From NCBI GenBank assembly GCA_000231825.2, contig AFXF02001633.1, positions 124,001 to 188,000 on the forward strand: DNA of 64,000 nucleotides, read 5' to 3'. The notes under the pieces are model-generated. The model was given only the letters and a program-made list of their open reading frames with translations. It did not search any database and was not told where the DNA came from. Shown piece by piece: positions 22,844-36,880 of this stretch. Made by a program: the position numbers and the translations under genes. Within the stretch, counting starts at the first letter, position 1. Every line of letters starts with the position of its first letter. The stretch is from Tetrahymena elliotti 4EA. Its lineage: Eukaryota > Ciliophora > Oligohymenophorea > Hymenostomatida > Tetrahymenidae.

Positions 22844-24364
22844 TCATTTTTTATCAACTTTTTTCTTTTTTAACTCTTAAAATGAATCTTCTAATTTTAA
22901 TAAAAATTAATCTATTTCTTTTTTCTCCATACCTATAGCACATGCCACTGTCATGTAAGGCAAGAAAGTAAATGAATCAGAATGAGAGCCATAGTTTTAA
23001 AATTTAATTCCACACACATTTTTTGTCTAATTACTTAGGATTCTGCTTCCCATAACTCTTTTGCTATATAAGATACCTCCAAGTGATGTTATATCTTTTT
23101 CATTTTCTAGGTTTTTTTCTAAAGTAATTTAATCTTTCATGGTAGTGAGTGTTAGTGCTAAACTAATGGTATTTTCTTTGATATCTAAAAGTCTCTCAGA
23201 GTGACATTCAGCAAATTTTGATAAAGACTCTTTAAGATATAATAAATTTTCTTTTCTTTTGGTTAACAAATCTTTAAGCCCTTTTTTCCCCATAGAAAGA
23301 AGAGTGATAAAAACATCTAGGATAGGTCCAGCACTAGCTCTTCCAGGATACAACTAATTTATATCCTAAATAATTTTCTCACTATGAGAATATATAAAAG
23401 CTCCACCAACTGGAACCATTAAGTTTTTGTCAGTAGAAGAAACTAAACAATCGACTCTTCCATTTTTAATTCCCATGTTAATACTATTAGCAATTTTTGT
23501 ACACTATAAACCATATGCATTATTAACTACATGTCCTATACCATACTTAGCACATAATTATGCAATTTTATCTATATCATCAGGTATTCTTGGAGCAAAA
23601 CAAGATGTTGTAGATAAAACACATAAAATTTCCTCTTACTTTTCTTTCATAACTCTCTCTATTTCTTCAATGTTTGTAGTTAACTTATCTCCATCTTAAA
23701 TATTTTCTATTACTATTGGCTCTAAACCACTTGTATAAATACACTTTAAACAAGTTTTTTGATCTATTCTTGGCCATATTACATACTTCTTTTTAAAATT
23801 ATTACTTCTTAAAGAACTTAATACTAAACTTAAAGCCATTCCAGTAGCTAATGGAACTATCAAAACGCTTTTAATACTTTAATATCCACATACTTTTAAA
23901 CTATCTTTAACTAAGTATTCTGTTAACTTAAGTAAGAGAGAAGATCCAGCTGCTTTAGGCTATTCTGCACTTATATCTCCACTTCTACCTATACCATGTG
24001 CCATATAATAATGCCTTTTGTTTACTAACTCACTAAATATTCTACCTTCTCTTTCACCAACTCCCATTTTATTTGGAAAGTTATTTGTATCCATCATAGC
24101 AAGTTCTTATAAAAAGTGCTCAATACTTAAATCATCCCATCCCTCTTCAGGTAAACATCTAATAAAATTTTCATTAATTATTATTGAGGAAAATTTTGAA
24201 ATTTTGTTTTTAGAATATCAAAATAGAAAGAAAGATATTTAAGTGTACCTTTGGGATAATAAAACCTTTATTAAGTTTTATCTTGTATTAAGAGCTTATG
24301 AAGATAAATCTATGTAGCTTTTGCTAATTATCTAGCTTGCTAATTGCAAATTTTATTAATTCAT
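22844..24364 (-). CDS. SEPSECS: O-phosphoseryl-tRNA(Sec) selenium transferase
   Basis: Two exons on the minus strand (24364-24249, 24158-22844) give 476 residues, near the human enzyme (501). This PLP enzyme converts phosphoseryl-tRNA(Sec) to selenocysteinyl-tRNA(Sec) using selenophosphate. Strong matches run end to end: [82 protein letters not shown], and [15 protein letters not shown] with the PLP-binding lysine, then [21 protein letters not shown]. Active-site residues appear intact. The intron follows LLSQR, between the N-terminal helices and the catalytic body. Its presence means the cell makes selenoproteins, so UGA should serve both as the only stop and as Sec. It converges on the unknown gene at 20636 and diverges from the third kinase. 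Confidence 0.95.
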
Positions 24365-24867
24365 TGCTTTTATTTTAATCAAAATTAAATATTTTTACAA
24401 AATATTAAATTCTTTTTGCAATTAATTATTTAAAATTTTTAGTTTTTGATAAAATAATTGAATCAATAGATATCAAGAATCTTTAGAATATTTCTTTTTA
24501 GAAATAGTTCAAAAAAAAAAATCAGCAAATTCTTTTAGAAGATTTAATAATAACTATTGAAAAATAAATATTAAGTGATTATTTAATAATTCCATTTTTA
24601 TTTTTATTAAATAAATATTGATGGAAATGACTATCTGAGATAAAAATAAATCTTTGGATATGATGATAGCTTTTTTGTATTTTAAATTAGACAATTTTTT
24701 TGTTGAAACAAAAAAAAAATGTTATGGTTGATGATTGGCATTTAGACATTTAGACAGCTTTGGTATTTTTAGTTTAAATTTTAAATACATTTTTTAATTA
24801 TCATGAATTAATCAATAAAATTTGAAAAATCGCTATCTAAAAAGAATTAACTAAAGTATATAATCTT
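24365..24867. promoter_or_regulatory. Divergent intergenic region
   Basis: About 500 bp between the divergent starts of SEPSECS (-) and the third kinase (+). It should contain both promoters. The sequence is AT-rich with no recognisable site. Confidence 0.4.
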
Positions 24868-26696
24868 ATGAAGATTAAAATAGTAAGCAAGTATTAATTT
24901 AATGAAATCGATATTTTAGGAGAAGGAAGTCTGGGTAAAGTATATAAAGCGAATTTAGTTGAGGATGTAAATGGAGAAAAAAAGATTGTCAAATAAGATT
25001 AGCAATTTGCAATTAAAATGATTAATCTGAACACCCATAATTAAATTAATGATATACAGGAAAGGATTATGTAGGAAATTGAATTGTAAAAAGATTTAGA
25101 TCATCCACATATAACAAAATATGTAGACGCAGTAAAAACAGAGTAGAATGTTTATATTGTAACTGAATTATGTAAAGAAGGTAATCTTGAATAGTATATT
25201 TATAGTAAAAGACCTGATGAATAGAGTGTGTTATATATTTTCTCTCAGATATTGAGTGGAATCAAATATTTGATGAAAGAAAAGAATGTTATTCACAGAG
25301 ATATTAAGCCTTCCAATATTCTTATGCATGATAACATACCAAAGATTTGTGATTTTAGTATATCTAGAAATTTAAATTCTAGGGAAGATGTATATAGAAC
25401 TATTGCTGGAACTCCACTTTTTTCTTCACCTCAAATTCTTAAAGGTATTTAATTCTTTAAAGTTTAATTTCATCAAAAATATATTGTGAATATTCAGTAA
25501 TTAATTAGACAGCTTATATTAGCTCTTTTATATGTTTTATATGGAAATCAAATTAATTTAATTTAATCTATAAAGGGTAGCCATATAGCTCAAAATCAGA
25601 AGTATGGAGCTTAGGAGTAACTCTTTATTTCATGCTATTTTTTAGACTAAGTGATCAGTCAATATTAGAATATGATAGCAGAAATATTTGTAAAACTTCT
25701 TATCCATGGTTTGCTGATAGTCATTTGTAATTGAGGAAAGAAATTAAAAAATAGAAAGATGTAATTTTTCCTTAAGATAAAAAGGTATCTGAAGAAGTAA
25801 AATAATTGATTAGGAGAATGCTTATGTTTAATGAAAAAGACAGAATAAGTACAGAAGAATTATTTAATCACAAGTTATTTATTGAATATGATTAAAATCT
25901 GAAAAATGCTAACATTAATAATAATATATCTCTTTCTTTTCATCAATTTAATGAATCATAATTACCTATTTGTCAGTTAATCAGTAAAGTTTAAGCAAAT
26001 ATAGACTCTAAAGTTGGCTAAATTGAATTTATCATTTAAATTTTAGATGAGTAAAAGTAGCTAAAAGATTATTGTGAAGAATTTTATGGGTAAAAAAAGT
26101 TATTACCCTCTCTCTTATAATCAGTTCTATGCTTAAAAATATAAAAAAGACTTATTGATTTCTAAAACTACTTATCAGGTGAAGAAGAAATCTCAAAGAG
26201 AGGAGTTTAGGAATACAAAATATCAAAATAAGAAGAATTTCAAACTATTAAAAATAAAGTAAAATTTATGATTAAATAATATGAAAAGAACATTTAAAAA
26301 ATCAAAGAATGCTTTTCAATATTAGATTAATCTTAAGCTTAACCCAACGGATCTTCATGTGAATAAAAATTGAATGAAAAAATTTAAGAACCTTATTATT
26401 AATCGTTATTTATCGAAGACAATATTAAGTAGCTTTTTTTAGGGATGAAAGAAATTCATTATCTTTTAACTTAATAAATAGAATTAAATAGGGAGTAGTT
26501 ATTTTATTTGGAATACTTAGATGATCTTATTTCATTTTATTCTATTGATCAATAATTAGGCTATTTTTCATATAGATCTGATTCTTCTAATATCTAAAAA
26601 TTGTTAAAAAATTCTTAAGCTAAATAAATAGCTTCACCTTAATCTCACTATTCGAGAATAGTAGTGGGATTTAGTAATATCTTTTCATAAAATTGA
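24868..26696 (+). CDS. Protein kinase of the same family, DFS variant
   Basis: Two exons (24868-25444, 25576-26696) give 565 residues. The layout and intron position match the two kinases at 10976 and 13622, so it is a more distant paralogue. Glycine loop GEGSLGKVY, lysine in FAIKM, and catalytic HRDIKPSN are intact. The metal-binding DFG is CDFSIS here, so the glycine is serine. APE reads SPQ, as APQ does in the other two. The remaining C-terminal 250 residues are Q/N-rich and helical, with HYLLTQQIELNREQL-like segments. A DFS motif still keeps the metal-binding Asp, so activity may be kept or reduced; that cannot be decided from sequence. No membrane segment. Substrate unknown. Confidence 0.85.
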
Positions 26697-28607
26697 AAAT
26701 TTAAATCAAATTATAGAAACAATTAATCAGATTTAAAAAAGCTTTCAACAATTAATATTTTATATGTTTCAAATTTTATTTATTTTTATGTTTATAAAAA
26801 ATTAATTTTATCATACCTCAATTATCTCCATCTAATCTGCAAAGTTTCTAAATATTTTTTACAATAACTTGAAAACTATATGATCTGTAAAATTTAATAT
26901 TAAGCTTGCTTTATATAAATCATAAATCTTTTAAAATAAAATTGTATTGATTTGAAGAAATAATTAAGTATTTTTTTGTTAGATTTTGTAGAAAAACTTT
27001 ACAAAAAAATTGATTTGCTTGCTATTCAAATTTTGTCTTGAGTTATTTATTAAAAAATTGGGTACAAAAAAGCACAAACATTAAGAAAGCAAGAATCTAT
27101 TCTTTTTAGTTATGAAAATCTCGAATCATCGACGAATCTAAAAGGGAATTTTAAGATTCAAATGGACTCATATATTTTAGACATATTTTTAAAAAGTTCC
27201 TGTTTTAAAAAAATAAAACTTCTTAAAACATTCAAAAAAAGTCATAAATGAATATGAAATTTATTTTTTTTCTTTATGATTTAAAAAATATTTTTAAGAA
27301 TATTTATTTTCAAACAAATCTTCTTGAAAAAAACAAAAAATATTTAATTTAAGTTACTTTAAAAGACTTTCACAATTATATAAGAAATGAAAATGGAAGT
27401 ATTTATTTCGAATTAGGTCTTTTCATATTTATATATGTTTTACTATTTTTTGTTTATGTTTGCTTTAGCAAAAAAGTTTGATTGATGATTAAATCTGTTT
27501 TAAGACTTTGATTTCTTATTTAAATTACAAAATTTAATTAAGGCCTTTGTACCTTCTTGAGTGTAAGATTCATAATTAATCTTAAAAATGGCTCTTTTAT
27601 TTTCAGTCGAAAAAACAAAGAAATAATTATTTACATATTTCAAATTTGATTTTATAGAAACCAAATTAAATTATTGAAATAAAGAGTAATAGCAATTAAT
27701 TGAAAAATTTAAAATCTCTTCTCACCTCAATCAAAACTATAAGAAAGATACGAACGTTCCAATTAATATATTTTGGATAATTTAAGTTTTGTAAAGAAAT
27801 TAACAAAATGTAACCCATCCTTGGGTAACAAAAAGTAATAAAATATCGAAAATCTAATTTTTTCTACTTTTGTGTATTTCAAACACTAGAATCTGTTTTC
27901 TATTTCCAAATTATTTTTAAATTTAATCTCTTCCGCTTTAGTTTTTTTTGTAATCAAGATGTTATGTTCATTTTTTTAAGTTAATAAATCATAAATAGAT
28001 TGATTTTCTTAGTGATCATATATGTGGCATTTGAATGACAATTAAGTTTTTTTTACTTGAGGTATGAAAAGAAAATTTGGATAAATCAAATTTTTAAACT
28101 ATTAGCAAAAAATTCTTTAATGAAGTAATAAATGAAATATTTGTTTTTTAACTTATTATAAATTTTGGGGGATCATATCCTTAAAGTCTAATAGAAAGTA
28201 TGAAATATGAAGAAGAAAGTGAGTAGATTTTATTTTTGGTATGACCAATTAATGATATTTACTTACATTTTACTAAATTGATAGTTATTTGTACAAACTT
28301 TTAAAAATTTTAGGAAAATGTAATATTAGTAAAGTTTTTCTTTCAGATAACTAAAAAAAATGCTTGATTGAAAACTGTAGGTCCATATTAAAATGCCAGC
28401 TACCTTTATTTTAGTATTAATTACATCAAACATTTTAATAAGAAAGTCAGAATATCGAATTAAAAAATTTAGTTAATTATTAAAAGTGTAAATAATATTA
28501 AAAAAATAAATTACAGCACATTCTTTTTTAAATTTAAGGATTGAAGAAAAGTCTTTTTGAAGTTCATCTTTAAAGATAAAGAAATTGGCCAAACAATAAT
28601 TACTTAA
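26697..28607. other. Long intergenic stretch without a supported gene
   Basis: About 1.9 kb of AT-rich DNA. A few short open frames with hydrophobic character occur at about 28390-28560, before the ATG used for the giant membrane gene, but the N-terminus shared with its paralogue begins at 28608, so these are left out. No RNA gene or repeat was recognised. Confidence 0.45.
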
Positions 28608-31600
28608 ATGAAATAGAAAGAAGTAGAATACTCCTCACAAGGCCTTTTAACTCTTTTGCCAAAATTAACCATCAAATTTTATGTGAATGAAATATATGGA
28701 ATTATTAATGATTATAAAGTTGGATAAAAATTAGGTGCTTTTATAATAGTTTTCAGAAACTTGGAGATAGCGTTTTTAGGGCTATTAGGAGATAGGTTAG
28801 ATAAACTGGTAGAAATCGATGCAAATCTTTCTTTTATGTCACAAGATTCAAACTTTTTTTAATTTTTTAGTGAATCTTCTAGTGTTGATGGTATTGTGGG
28901 TTTTCTTTTTGCTGTTAACTTAGGAATCTTACTAACTATTATTTTCATGTACTTTTAATATATGTTCAAAATGATAAATAAAGAGTAGAGATCACTCTAA
29001 TTAGATTAGAGTAAAGATAAAAAAAATATCTAATATGAAAATAATGACATGTCCTTAGATTTGTCAGCATCTACTTTATACTCATCTCAATAGAATTTAA
29101 GGTCTTCTTAGCACAGTAGTTTCAGAATAATTTTTTCTTTTATAGTCCTAATTAACTACCATCTATTGCTTGTCCCTGCAATCTATTTTTCAACAAACAA
29201 TTTAAGTAATGTTCTTTACACAATCAGTTTTATTCTCTCTGCCATATTAGGTAATCAATTTGAATCTCAAGTTTTTTCATTTCAATAAATAAATAAGATT
29301 TTTTAGGGTTATTTATGATTAATAATAAAACAGAAATTTAGTCCATTAAGCAAAAGAAAAATTATTCTTTTCATTTTGAAAAATTATTAAATTAATAACA
29401 ATAGATCAATAATTTTTTTAAAAATTTATCTTAGGGTTTATTGTTTGCGATAGTGACTTCGATTATACAATTAGAAACAAAAATTTTTTAGGAAAAAGTT
29501 TTAGTCATTGGTCTTACTTGATGCTTTTTCTAGAAATTATTTGTCTTTCTGTTTTTTAGGTGAACAGTGAAGCAAATTTTATTATGTTGATTTGCCTCTT
29601 TCTAATAAAATTAATATATTCTTCTTATACAAACCCTTATTACTTAAAGAAGGCAATGGAATTAGATTTGTTCTCCTCTTTTTACTTACTTTCTTTAAGT
29701 TCAATCATGGTATTTTGTGTAGATAAAAAAACATTAAAAGGATTAGAAGCTTTCTTGTTCTTTTTTTTCATTCCCTTTACATGGAAATTGTCAAAAGTAG
29801 CTTGCTTTTACTATCATGAAAAAATAAAAGATAAATTTTAAGAGCTTTCTTCTAAAGAATGTATGGTGAAAGGATATGAGATGAATTAAATTATTAGACA
29901 AGAGAACCTTTTTACTGATTTAATCAATACTTAACAAAATTCTAAAAGAAAGATCAATTTTCTTAATTTAATTAATAACTTTACTTCAATAAGCTATGAG
30001 CAATTTCCTAGTGTTAGTAATCAAAATTAATAACAATAATAAAATTCTTAGGCTAAGAGAAAAAGTATGGTTGAATAATTTAATGTAACCTCTGAGTAAT
30101 AAAAAGAAGAAAACGTAACATTCGATTAAGTTAAGTCAATCATTCAAAAATACTTGGAAAAAATAATTTTTGGTTAAAAAACTTTTTCAAATGAATTTAT
30201 TTACAGCTATTTAGTCTTTCTATTAGAAGTTAGATAAAGTAAAAAGCTTTATTGGCTCAATTTTCTCATGTGGAGATCAAAATCTAAAATTAATTCATCA
30301 ATTAAAAAATTATAAATAATTTAAACCATCCAATCAATTTTCGAGGAAGAAAAATTAGTAATCTAAAGGACACAAGGACATATCAATCCTTTCTATGAAG
30401 GCTTCATAAGCGTAATTGTATTCGAACAAAGAATAGAAGTTGCTCACAAGTTACTAGACAAATGTATTGGGTTAAAATTACTTATTTTAAACATGATGAG
30501 GTAAAAATTGATTGTTCTAACGGAACTTATCAAGCTGATTGAAAATTAATAAATTTTACTATTTTAGCTAAGAAAAATTCTTACTTAATTAGCAAGTGTA
30601 AATGAAGACAGTATCGACTTAATTTAAATACAAATTTATTACCTCCAGTGCCTTTCATTTAATGAATAAGATATCAAAATTAGTTAATTAAACTAATACA
30701 AAAAATCATACTTGAATTAAATACGCAATATATTCTAGAAAGATTCTTGTGTCGCATTTATTTTCTATGATCTAAGTGCTAATTAGTGCTATTTTACAAA
30801 GGTATCATAATATTTTGAAAGAATATTTTCAGTAAAAAATGAAGATGTTATTGGGAAAAAAATCGAGTCATTTATCCCAAGTAAAATACAAGTACAACAT
30901 CAATCATATGTCAAAAATTTCTTAGAAGAGTAGCAATAATAATAAACTGAAAGCGAGAGCTTATTGCAGCTAAAAGAAGGAGAATAAAAAGCAAGTTTAA
31001 CATCTGATTAAAAAAGAATTCAATAAAAAATTTCAAATTAAAACCAATCATTTCAGCCAATATGTAAGATGGGTAGATAGATGATACTTTGCTTAAATGG
31101 TAATAGAAATGTTATTCCAATTTCCATAGATTTGAGAATTAATTCCTTGTCTTATGAATAATTTGGTTTTACAGCTAATATTAGAAAAATCAAAAACTCC
31201 TTTGACTATATATTATATGACTCATCAAATTTTGAAATCATTGGGCTTAGCAAAAATATAAACGAGTATCTCTTTCCTGATGTGCAATTAAGAAAAATAA
31301 ACTTGGCAACAATATTTCCATTCTTATAAGAAGTTAACGCTAAAAAAGAAGATAATAGTTAAAACATGGGAACAGATTACTTCAATTCAGAGAGAAGCAC
31401 TTTTAGAGTAGTGAAATAAAGTGAACCAGAAAATGAGAATTTAAATTAAAATAATTCAAATTCAAGAAGAAGCGGAACAGTTCACTATTCTTTAGTCCAC
31501 AAAAAGAATTTACATCTGAAAATTTTTGATTTTATAACTATCCTTTAATAACCAAAATACAAGAAATCATCAACTTATAACTCTAGTTATACCTGCAGTA

Positions 31601-34600
31601 CCAAAGATTAAAGCATTGCCAAAATAAACATTGAAAAAGATTTGATTTTCATATACATGGAAGTCAAGGTTTTTGAGACAAAGTACAAAGATGTGTAGAA
31701 TTTAAATTACTTACAAATATCTAAAGTTAAAATGATAAATCCTTTCGAATAGGCAAATTACATCATAAGCTATATAAAAGAAAATATAGCTCTCTACTAA
31801 TTATCTTTTCCTTAATAGAAGATTGATAGAATAATTTCAGATTTGAATAAAAAACATAAATTATATGAGAATGAGTAAGAATAGCTGGCAATCTTTTTGT
31901 CAGAACAAAAAAAAATTAGTGAAGAACTTTAAAAAGAATAATTACAGCCAAGCTATACTAAAAATTTATCTTTGAATTTTATTAATTCTCATCCTAACTT
32001 GCCTAACTTGGAAAGCTCAGTTATTCAAAAAGACTTAAATTAGAGCCAAGTATAAAAAAAGGTTAATGAAAAAGAACAAGTTGGTACCTGCAATTAAATA
32101 ATAGAAGAAGAAGTCAGTATTTCAAATAAAAGCGATCAAAATGACGAAACTAATAATAATGAACATTTAAACTCATTTTAAAATAAAAATAACTTAAAAC
32201 AAAGTTTAGCTGAAATTAGCCATAATTATGAATTCATGAGTAATTATCAATTTCCTCTCATAAGTCCTGATTCTACTTACTTGCAATTGAAATAATAGCA
32301 TAATGAAAGTACTTCCTAGTTAGTATTTTAGAATTAGATCAACAATGATAAATTATCTCATGATAACTCTTAAAGTCTTTTCACAGGTTAGATGATGCAA
32401 GAATAAACTCCTGAAAATAATAAATGGAACTTCTAGAAGAAGCATTCATAAACTTCAAATAGTCATGTAAAAGAATAAAAATAAAGTTAATTGAAAGAAC
32501 CAATTTCACATCAATCAACCTTAGATTCAAAGTTCTTCTCTCCAAGAATACTAAGCACAAATGCTTTTCCTCTTGAATCTGCTAAGAACTAATCATCATA
32601 TTCAAAACTTTTTACCTCATAAACTTAATAAAAATTTTTCTCAAATGAAGATTTAAAACATTCCCATCTAAAAAAATCGCTAAACAATGAAGATATGAAC
32701 TAAGAGAAAATCAAGAATAGAAAAAAAAAAATAAATTAAGAATAGAGAGATGACTAAGTTGATTTTTCTTAAAATGATTGGCTTGCTTTCAAAACAAAAG
32801 GTTTGAAAACAATGGGCAAAAAGAACTAAATAGATGAGAAGAAAAGAGTTCATGAATTACAAATTGAAATAGCTTCTACTACCAAAACAAAATCTTCTAG
32901 TTCAGCTTCTGCAAAAAGACACCTCTCAAAAGTATTATCCAGCGACTAAAGGCTTCCCTAAATGAAAATTATATAATTTATAGGGTTGATTTGCTTCGTC
33001 ACCATAGCATCAGTTACCCTTTAATAGTACTTTTCTGTAATGACCTCGATCAAAAATTCTTAACTTGATATGCAAGTCTTGGACTGGCCATCAGAGTTCC
33101 GTTCAAAACTATACTATATGGTTAAAAATTATAATCTTGGATTACTTATGAGCACAAAGTATAATGACTTTAAATTTGATTCAGCTTCGTAAAAAACAAC
33201 GTATAGTAATGTAATAAAAGGAAATTTAAGAGCCTCTTAAGATTTTATTGGAGATCACTTAGATACGCTAAGTCGTTCAAATCCTGATAGACTTATTTTT
33301 TAATAATTAAGAGAAAGAACTACATAATTTATTATTCCTTTATATTACGATCCAAAAATTATTAATCAAACCACATCAATAGCTGCAAATCAGCCTGGAT
33401 ATATAGGAGCAAATGTAAATTTCAGTCTTTTATATGCAGCTATGGTATTCAATTAATTCTGCTATTGGACATCTATAGGTGTTGGAGGAAGGCCAGAATA
33501 TTTCACTATAGAGAATCAGCAAAATATGGTCAAAGATATTATTGAAACAGAATAAAGCATAATTAAAGTAGAATAAAATGAAGACCATACAATAAATTCG
33601 CAGCTTAATACCTTGATTGCAGTAATATTCACAGTTTCAGCATGCTGTGTAGGAATAATATTACCACTTTACACATATATTTAAACCAAAAAAGATAGAA
33701 TTGTAACTCTATTATCTACATTTACGAATTAAAAAGTTCATGGCTTGATTGCTAATATCTATGATAATTATTATAATGATAAACAGTTTTCGAAGTTTTA
33801 GAAAAATACTCCAAATAATATAGATTTTATGAGATAACCTGATTCTATGAAATAAAATATCAGTCAAACAACTCGTCTCCCTAGAGTAAGTCTACTGTTT
33901 TGCATAATTGTTTTTCTAATTTACATATTTATTGTTAGCTATCCTGTAATAATTAAAATTATTACTTCAAACTATCTTGATCAAACTTCTTCCAATCTTA
34001 ATTTGGCTAGTAATTCTAATTTATTTTTTTATTTCTTTATTTATTTTTTAATATTTTGTAGATTTAAGGGAGATGATAAGTTCATTTTTCTCTCAAAACT
34101 CAAAAAATATTTATTCTGAAATTTTAAAATACACTCTTAGAAAAAATTAATAGAGAATAAATAATTAATATATTTTATTCATATAAATAGTTTTAATGAA
34201 TTCTTTAAAGGCTTATGTTGGTGAAATAACTTCTATATATTATCATGGAATGGTTATGAAGTTTTATCCAGATTTAAAAGTTTTAAGGATTGAAGAGTAT
34301 TAAGATTATTTTGATTAACTTAAAAATGATATGAAATAATATGAAACTTACGTGAGTTAATTAACTAGTGATCGTTATACTCTAAGCAGGTATTATTATT
34401 AATTTTTTCTTCACAATTACATAATTTTTTGAATAAAAAAGATTTGAATAATCAAACTATAATCGAGTTTTCTATCCATTGATAGAGGGTGACATATGTG
34501 ATGTCCTGAGCTAAAATACAAATTATATTAGAAATTCTACAGTGTTTCAAACTTAAAATTGCTAATATATATAAAACGGTTTTTTAAAAAAAGGGTTTTA

Positions 34601-35012
34601 GCTTTCATTTAAAGAATTTTTATCTACTTTCTCAGATATTTACCCAATCTTTTCTATGGATAATACTACTGCATAATATACCTAGGCAAAATAAAGTATA
34701 TTCAACACCTTTAGTCTGAAAAACTTTACTGATTTTTAAGAATATATTGAACAAACCTTAGATTCAATGAAATATTTTATATAAGATGAAAATTAAAATT
34801 ATTATGATTTTTTAGTTGAAGTTTAATTAGGATTGATAATATACTAAGTAGCTGCAATGCTTCTTATATTTGTGATAGGCTGGTATATTTTCTGCTTAGA
34901 AATGACAAAATAGATAAACAAAACTAAAAGATATTTATAGATAATAGATATAAACACTTTAATTGATAATACTTATATAGTAACCTTTATAAAAAATAAC
35001 TCTAATTTTTGA
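28608..35012 (+). CDS. Giant PAS membrane protein, Tiny-macrocysts-B type, copy 1
   Basis: Five exons (28608-29250, 29435-30500, 30573-34009, 34062-34389, 34442-35012) give 2014 residues. An N-terminal block of several hydrophobic helices (residues about 15-350) is followed by a helical region with FTSISYEQFPS, then a PAS-like core near 30735-30910 (SCVAFIFYDLSANQCYF, VIGKKIESFIPS) and a second PAS-like stretch (FDYILYDSSNFEIIGLSK). A very long Q/N/S-rich linker leads to four more helices in the C-terminal third, including LICFVTIASVTLQQYF and LIIYQVAAMLLIFVIGWYIF, with a large non-cytosolic loop between them. This order is typical of the TmcB-related family, which ciliates have amplified. 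The start was chosen because it aligns with copy 2. Ligand and role are unknown; a membrane sensor is the inference. Confidence 0.8.
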
Positions 35013-36880
35013 TAATAAAACCAGATTTAAGATATTTGTATGTATAAAGATATCTTATCAATTTATATTTTTTATTCAAATTTTTACTGATGCAAATTAT
35101 AATTTAAAATAGAAATTATTTTTCTTTCTTTCTTAAAAATTAATTCAAAATATTTAAAGTTTTTTAAATTGTTTATTTTTTTATTGAGGCAATATAAAAA
35201 TTTTAGAATTAAAATAAATATTTATCATACTTAATTCATAATTTATTAAAAAATTTCAATTTGAGTTTGAAAATTATTTCTTATTGAAAAGAAAAACATC
35301 AAAAAGTTATTTAATTTTCTAAGTATTTATTTTAAAAAATTGAAGAATAATTAATAAAAAATAAGCATTAAAATATTTTTTAAAACATCTTTTAATTCTC
35401 TGAATTTTTACCTTTTTTGGTTTGAAAATCACTATATTTTTCTAGAAATAAAGTTAAATAATTCATAAATTCATTTTATTGTAATCTTTCATGGCTAATT
35501 AGAGGTAAATTAGGATTAAAATAAAAACAATTGAGAAAAGAGCTTTTCATCAAGTATTTATTTAAATAAATGCTTTTATAAATATTAATCATACCTTTTT
35601 AAATTACTTTTCCAATTTAAATAGACTAAACATTATTATTCAATAAGTTTTTAATCCAGAAGAAAATTTTATGGGAAATACAAAATTAAGATTTTAATAA
35701 TCTTTTTTTTGCAAAACTTAATTCTTCTGTCTAAATTCCTGATAGTTATGTTGTTATCCAGATTTAATATGTTACAGATATTTATACTAGATTCAAAGCA
35801 TTTAGAATTTGCTTTTACTGGATTTTAATTAGCCATATTTCAATATTATTAATTTTTTGGGGTATTTAATAAGCTTGCTGATGAAAGGATTTAATGCATG
35901 ACAAACTAATTTTCTTATTTAGCTCATTCTTTTTAATTTACACTTTTTGGATTTTAATTTCTTGAAAGAAGTATAATATTTTCTATTTGTTGCTGAAATC
36001 AAATTAAAAAAGTTATTTCAACACTATTATCATTAAAAAAGAAAATTAATCGAAAAAAAAATGAATTAAAAATAAAAAGTTATATTATTTTTGGAGGAAT
36101 TTAAAAATTTTACATAGTTATTTGAATAATAAATATTATTAAATTATAAGGTAATAATAAAAATTATCTTGTATACTCTGAGGCTTTTATTAAAATATAT
36201 AAGAATAATATTTACCTTTAGATATAAAAATTAAATAGAAAAATTATGAAATAACTTAAAAAAATACTTTGGTTTTCGATATCGCAAGAAATCATAAACT
36301 AAAATGTACAGATTACAGCTCTGATCAGATAATTAACTTTTTTTATTTGAAAAGTGCAATTTATTGTTTTTTATATTTTATTAAATTTACTCTTGTCTAA
36401 GATTATAAAAGCAGCTTATAATAAAAAAAAAGTAATATCTCCAACTTGTTTCTCATCTAATTTACTTAAAAAACAAAAATGTATTTGTAGGTTAGATTAT
36501 GTATTTTTAAATTTATTATACTCCATCATTCAGAAATAGATTAATTTAATTTACTTATGATTTTGCTTTTAAAATATTATTAGACTTTCTTTTAAAAAAC
36601 TTTTAGCTTTTAAATAAACATTCTAGTCAAATCAAATTTATTCAGAACTCTTTTTTTTTGTTTTTTAATATTAATTATGAATTATCAATATCTTCTAATT
36701 AATATATTTCAAATTTTTTTAAATATTTAAAAATATAACACAAAAATAAATTACACTGAATATAAAGAGATGTTGAAAGCTAATTAAAATTAGCGCAGGA
36801 TTAAGATTAATATTGCATTTTTTTATGAGTAAAAGTATAGTGAATATGAGTTCATCAAAATAAATTGATAATAAATAAAG
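35013..36880. other. Intergenic region holding a probable pseudogene
   Basis: About 1.9 kb between the first giant gene and a small two-exon ORF. Besides the broken gene at 35491-35881, a hydrophobic patch near 35890-35960 may be part of the same remnant. The rest is AT-rich and featureless. Confidence 0.4.
35491..35881 (+). pseudogene. Possible broken membrane-protein gene
   Basis: From an ATG at 35491 a protein-like frame runs through FNPEENFMGNTKLRF, then the coding character shifts by one base at about 35695 to a second frame with FFAKLNSSVQIPDSYVV and a membrane helix ending ILISHISILLIFWG, stopping at 35881. A further hydrophobic piece sits at 35890-35960. The pattern, a short extracellular-like segment then a membrane helix, is loosely like TMEM181 or Wntless proteins. 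The frame change lies in a T-run, so an assembly error is possible. An intron would need splice sites that I do not see. Confidence 0.3.

Noticed and set aside
28200..28560. Extra upstream exons for the first giant membrane gene
   Set aside because: Several splice combinations stay open, but the paralogue starts at the position equivalent to 28608, and no upstream part has a counterpart there.
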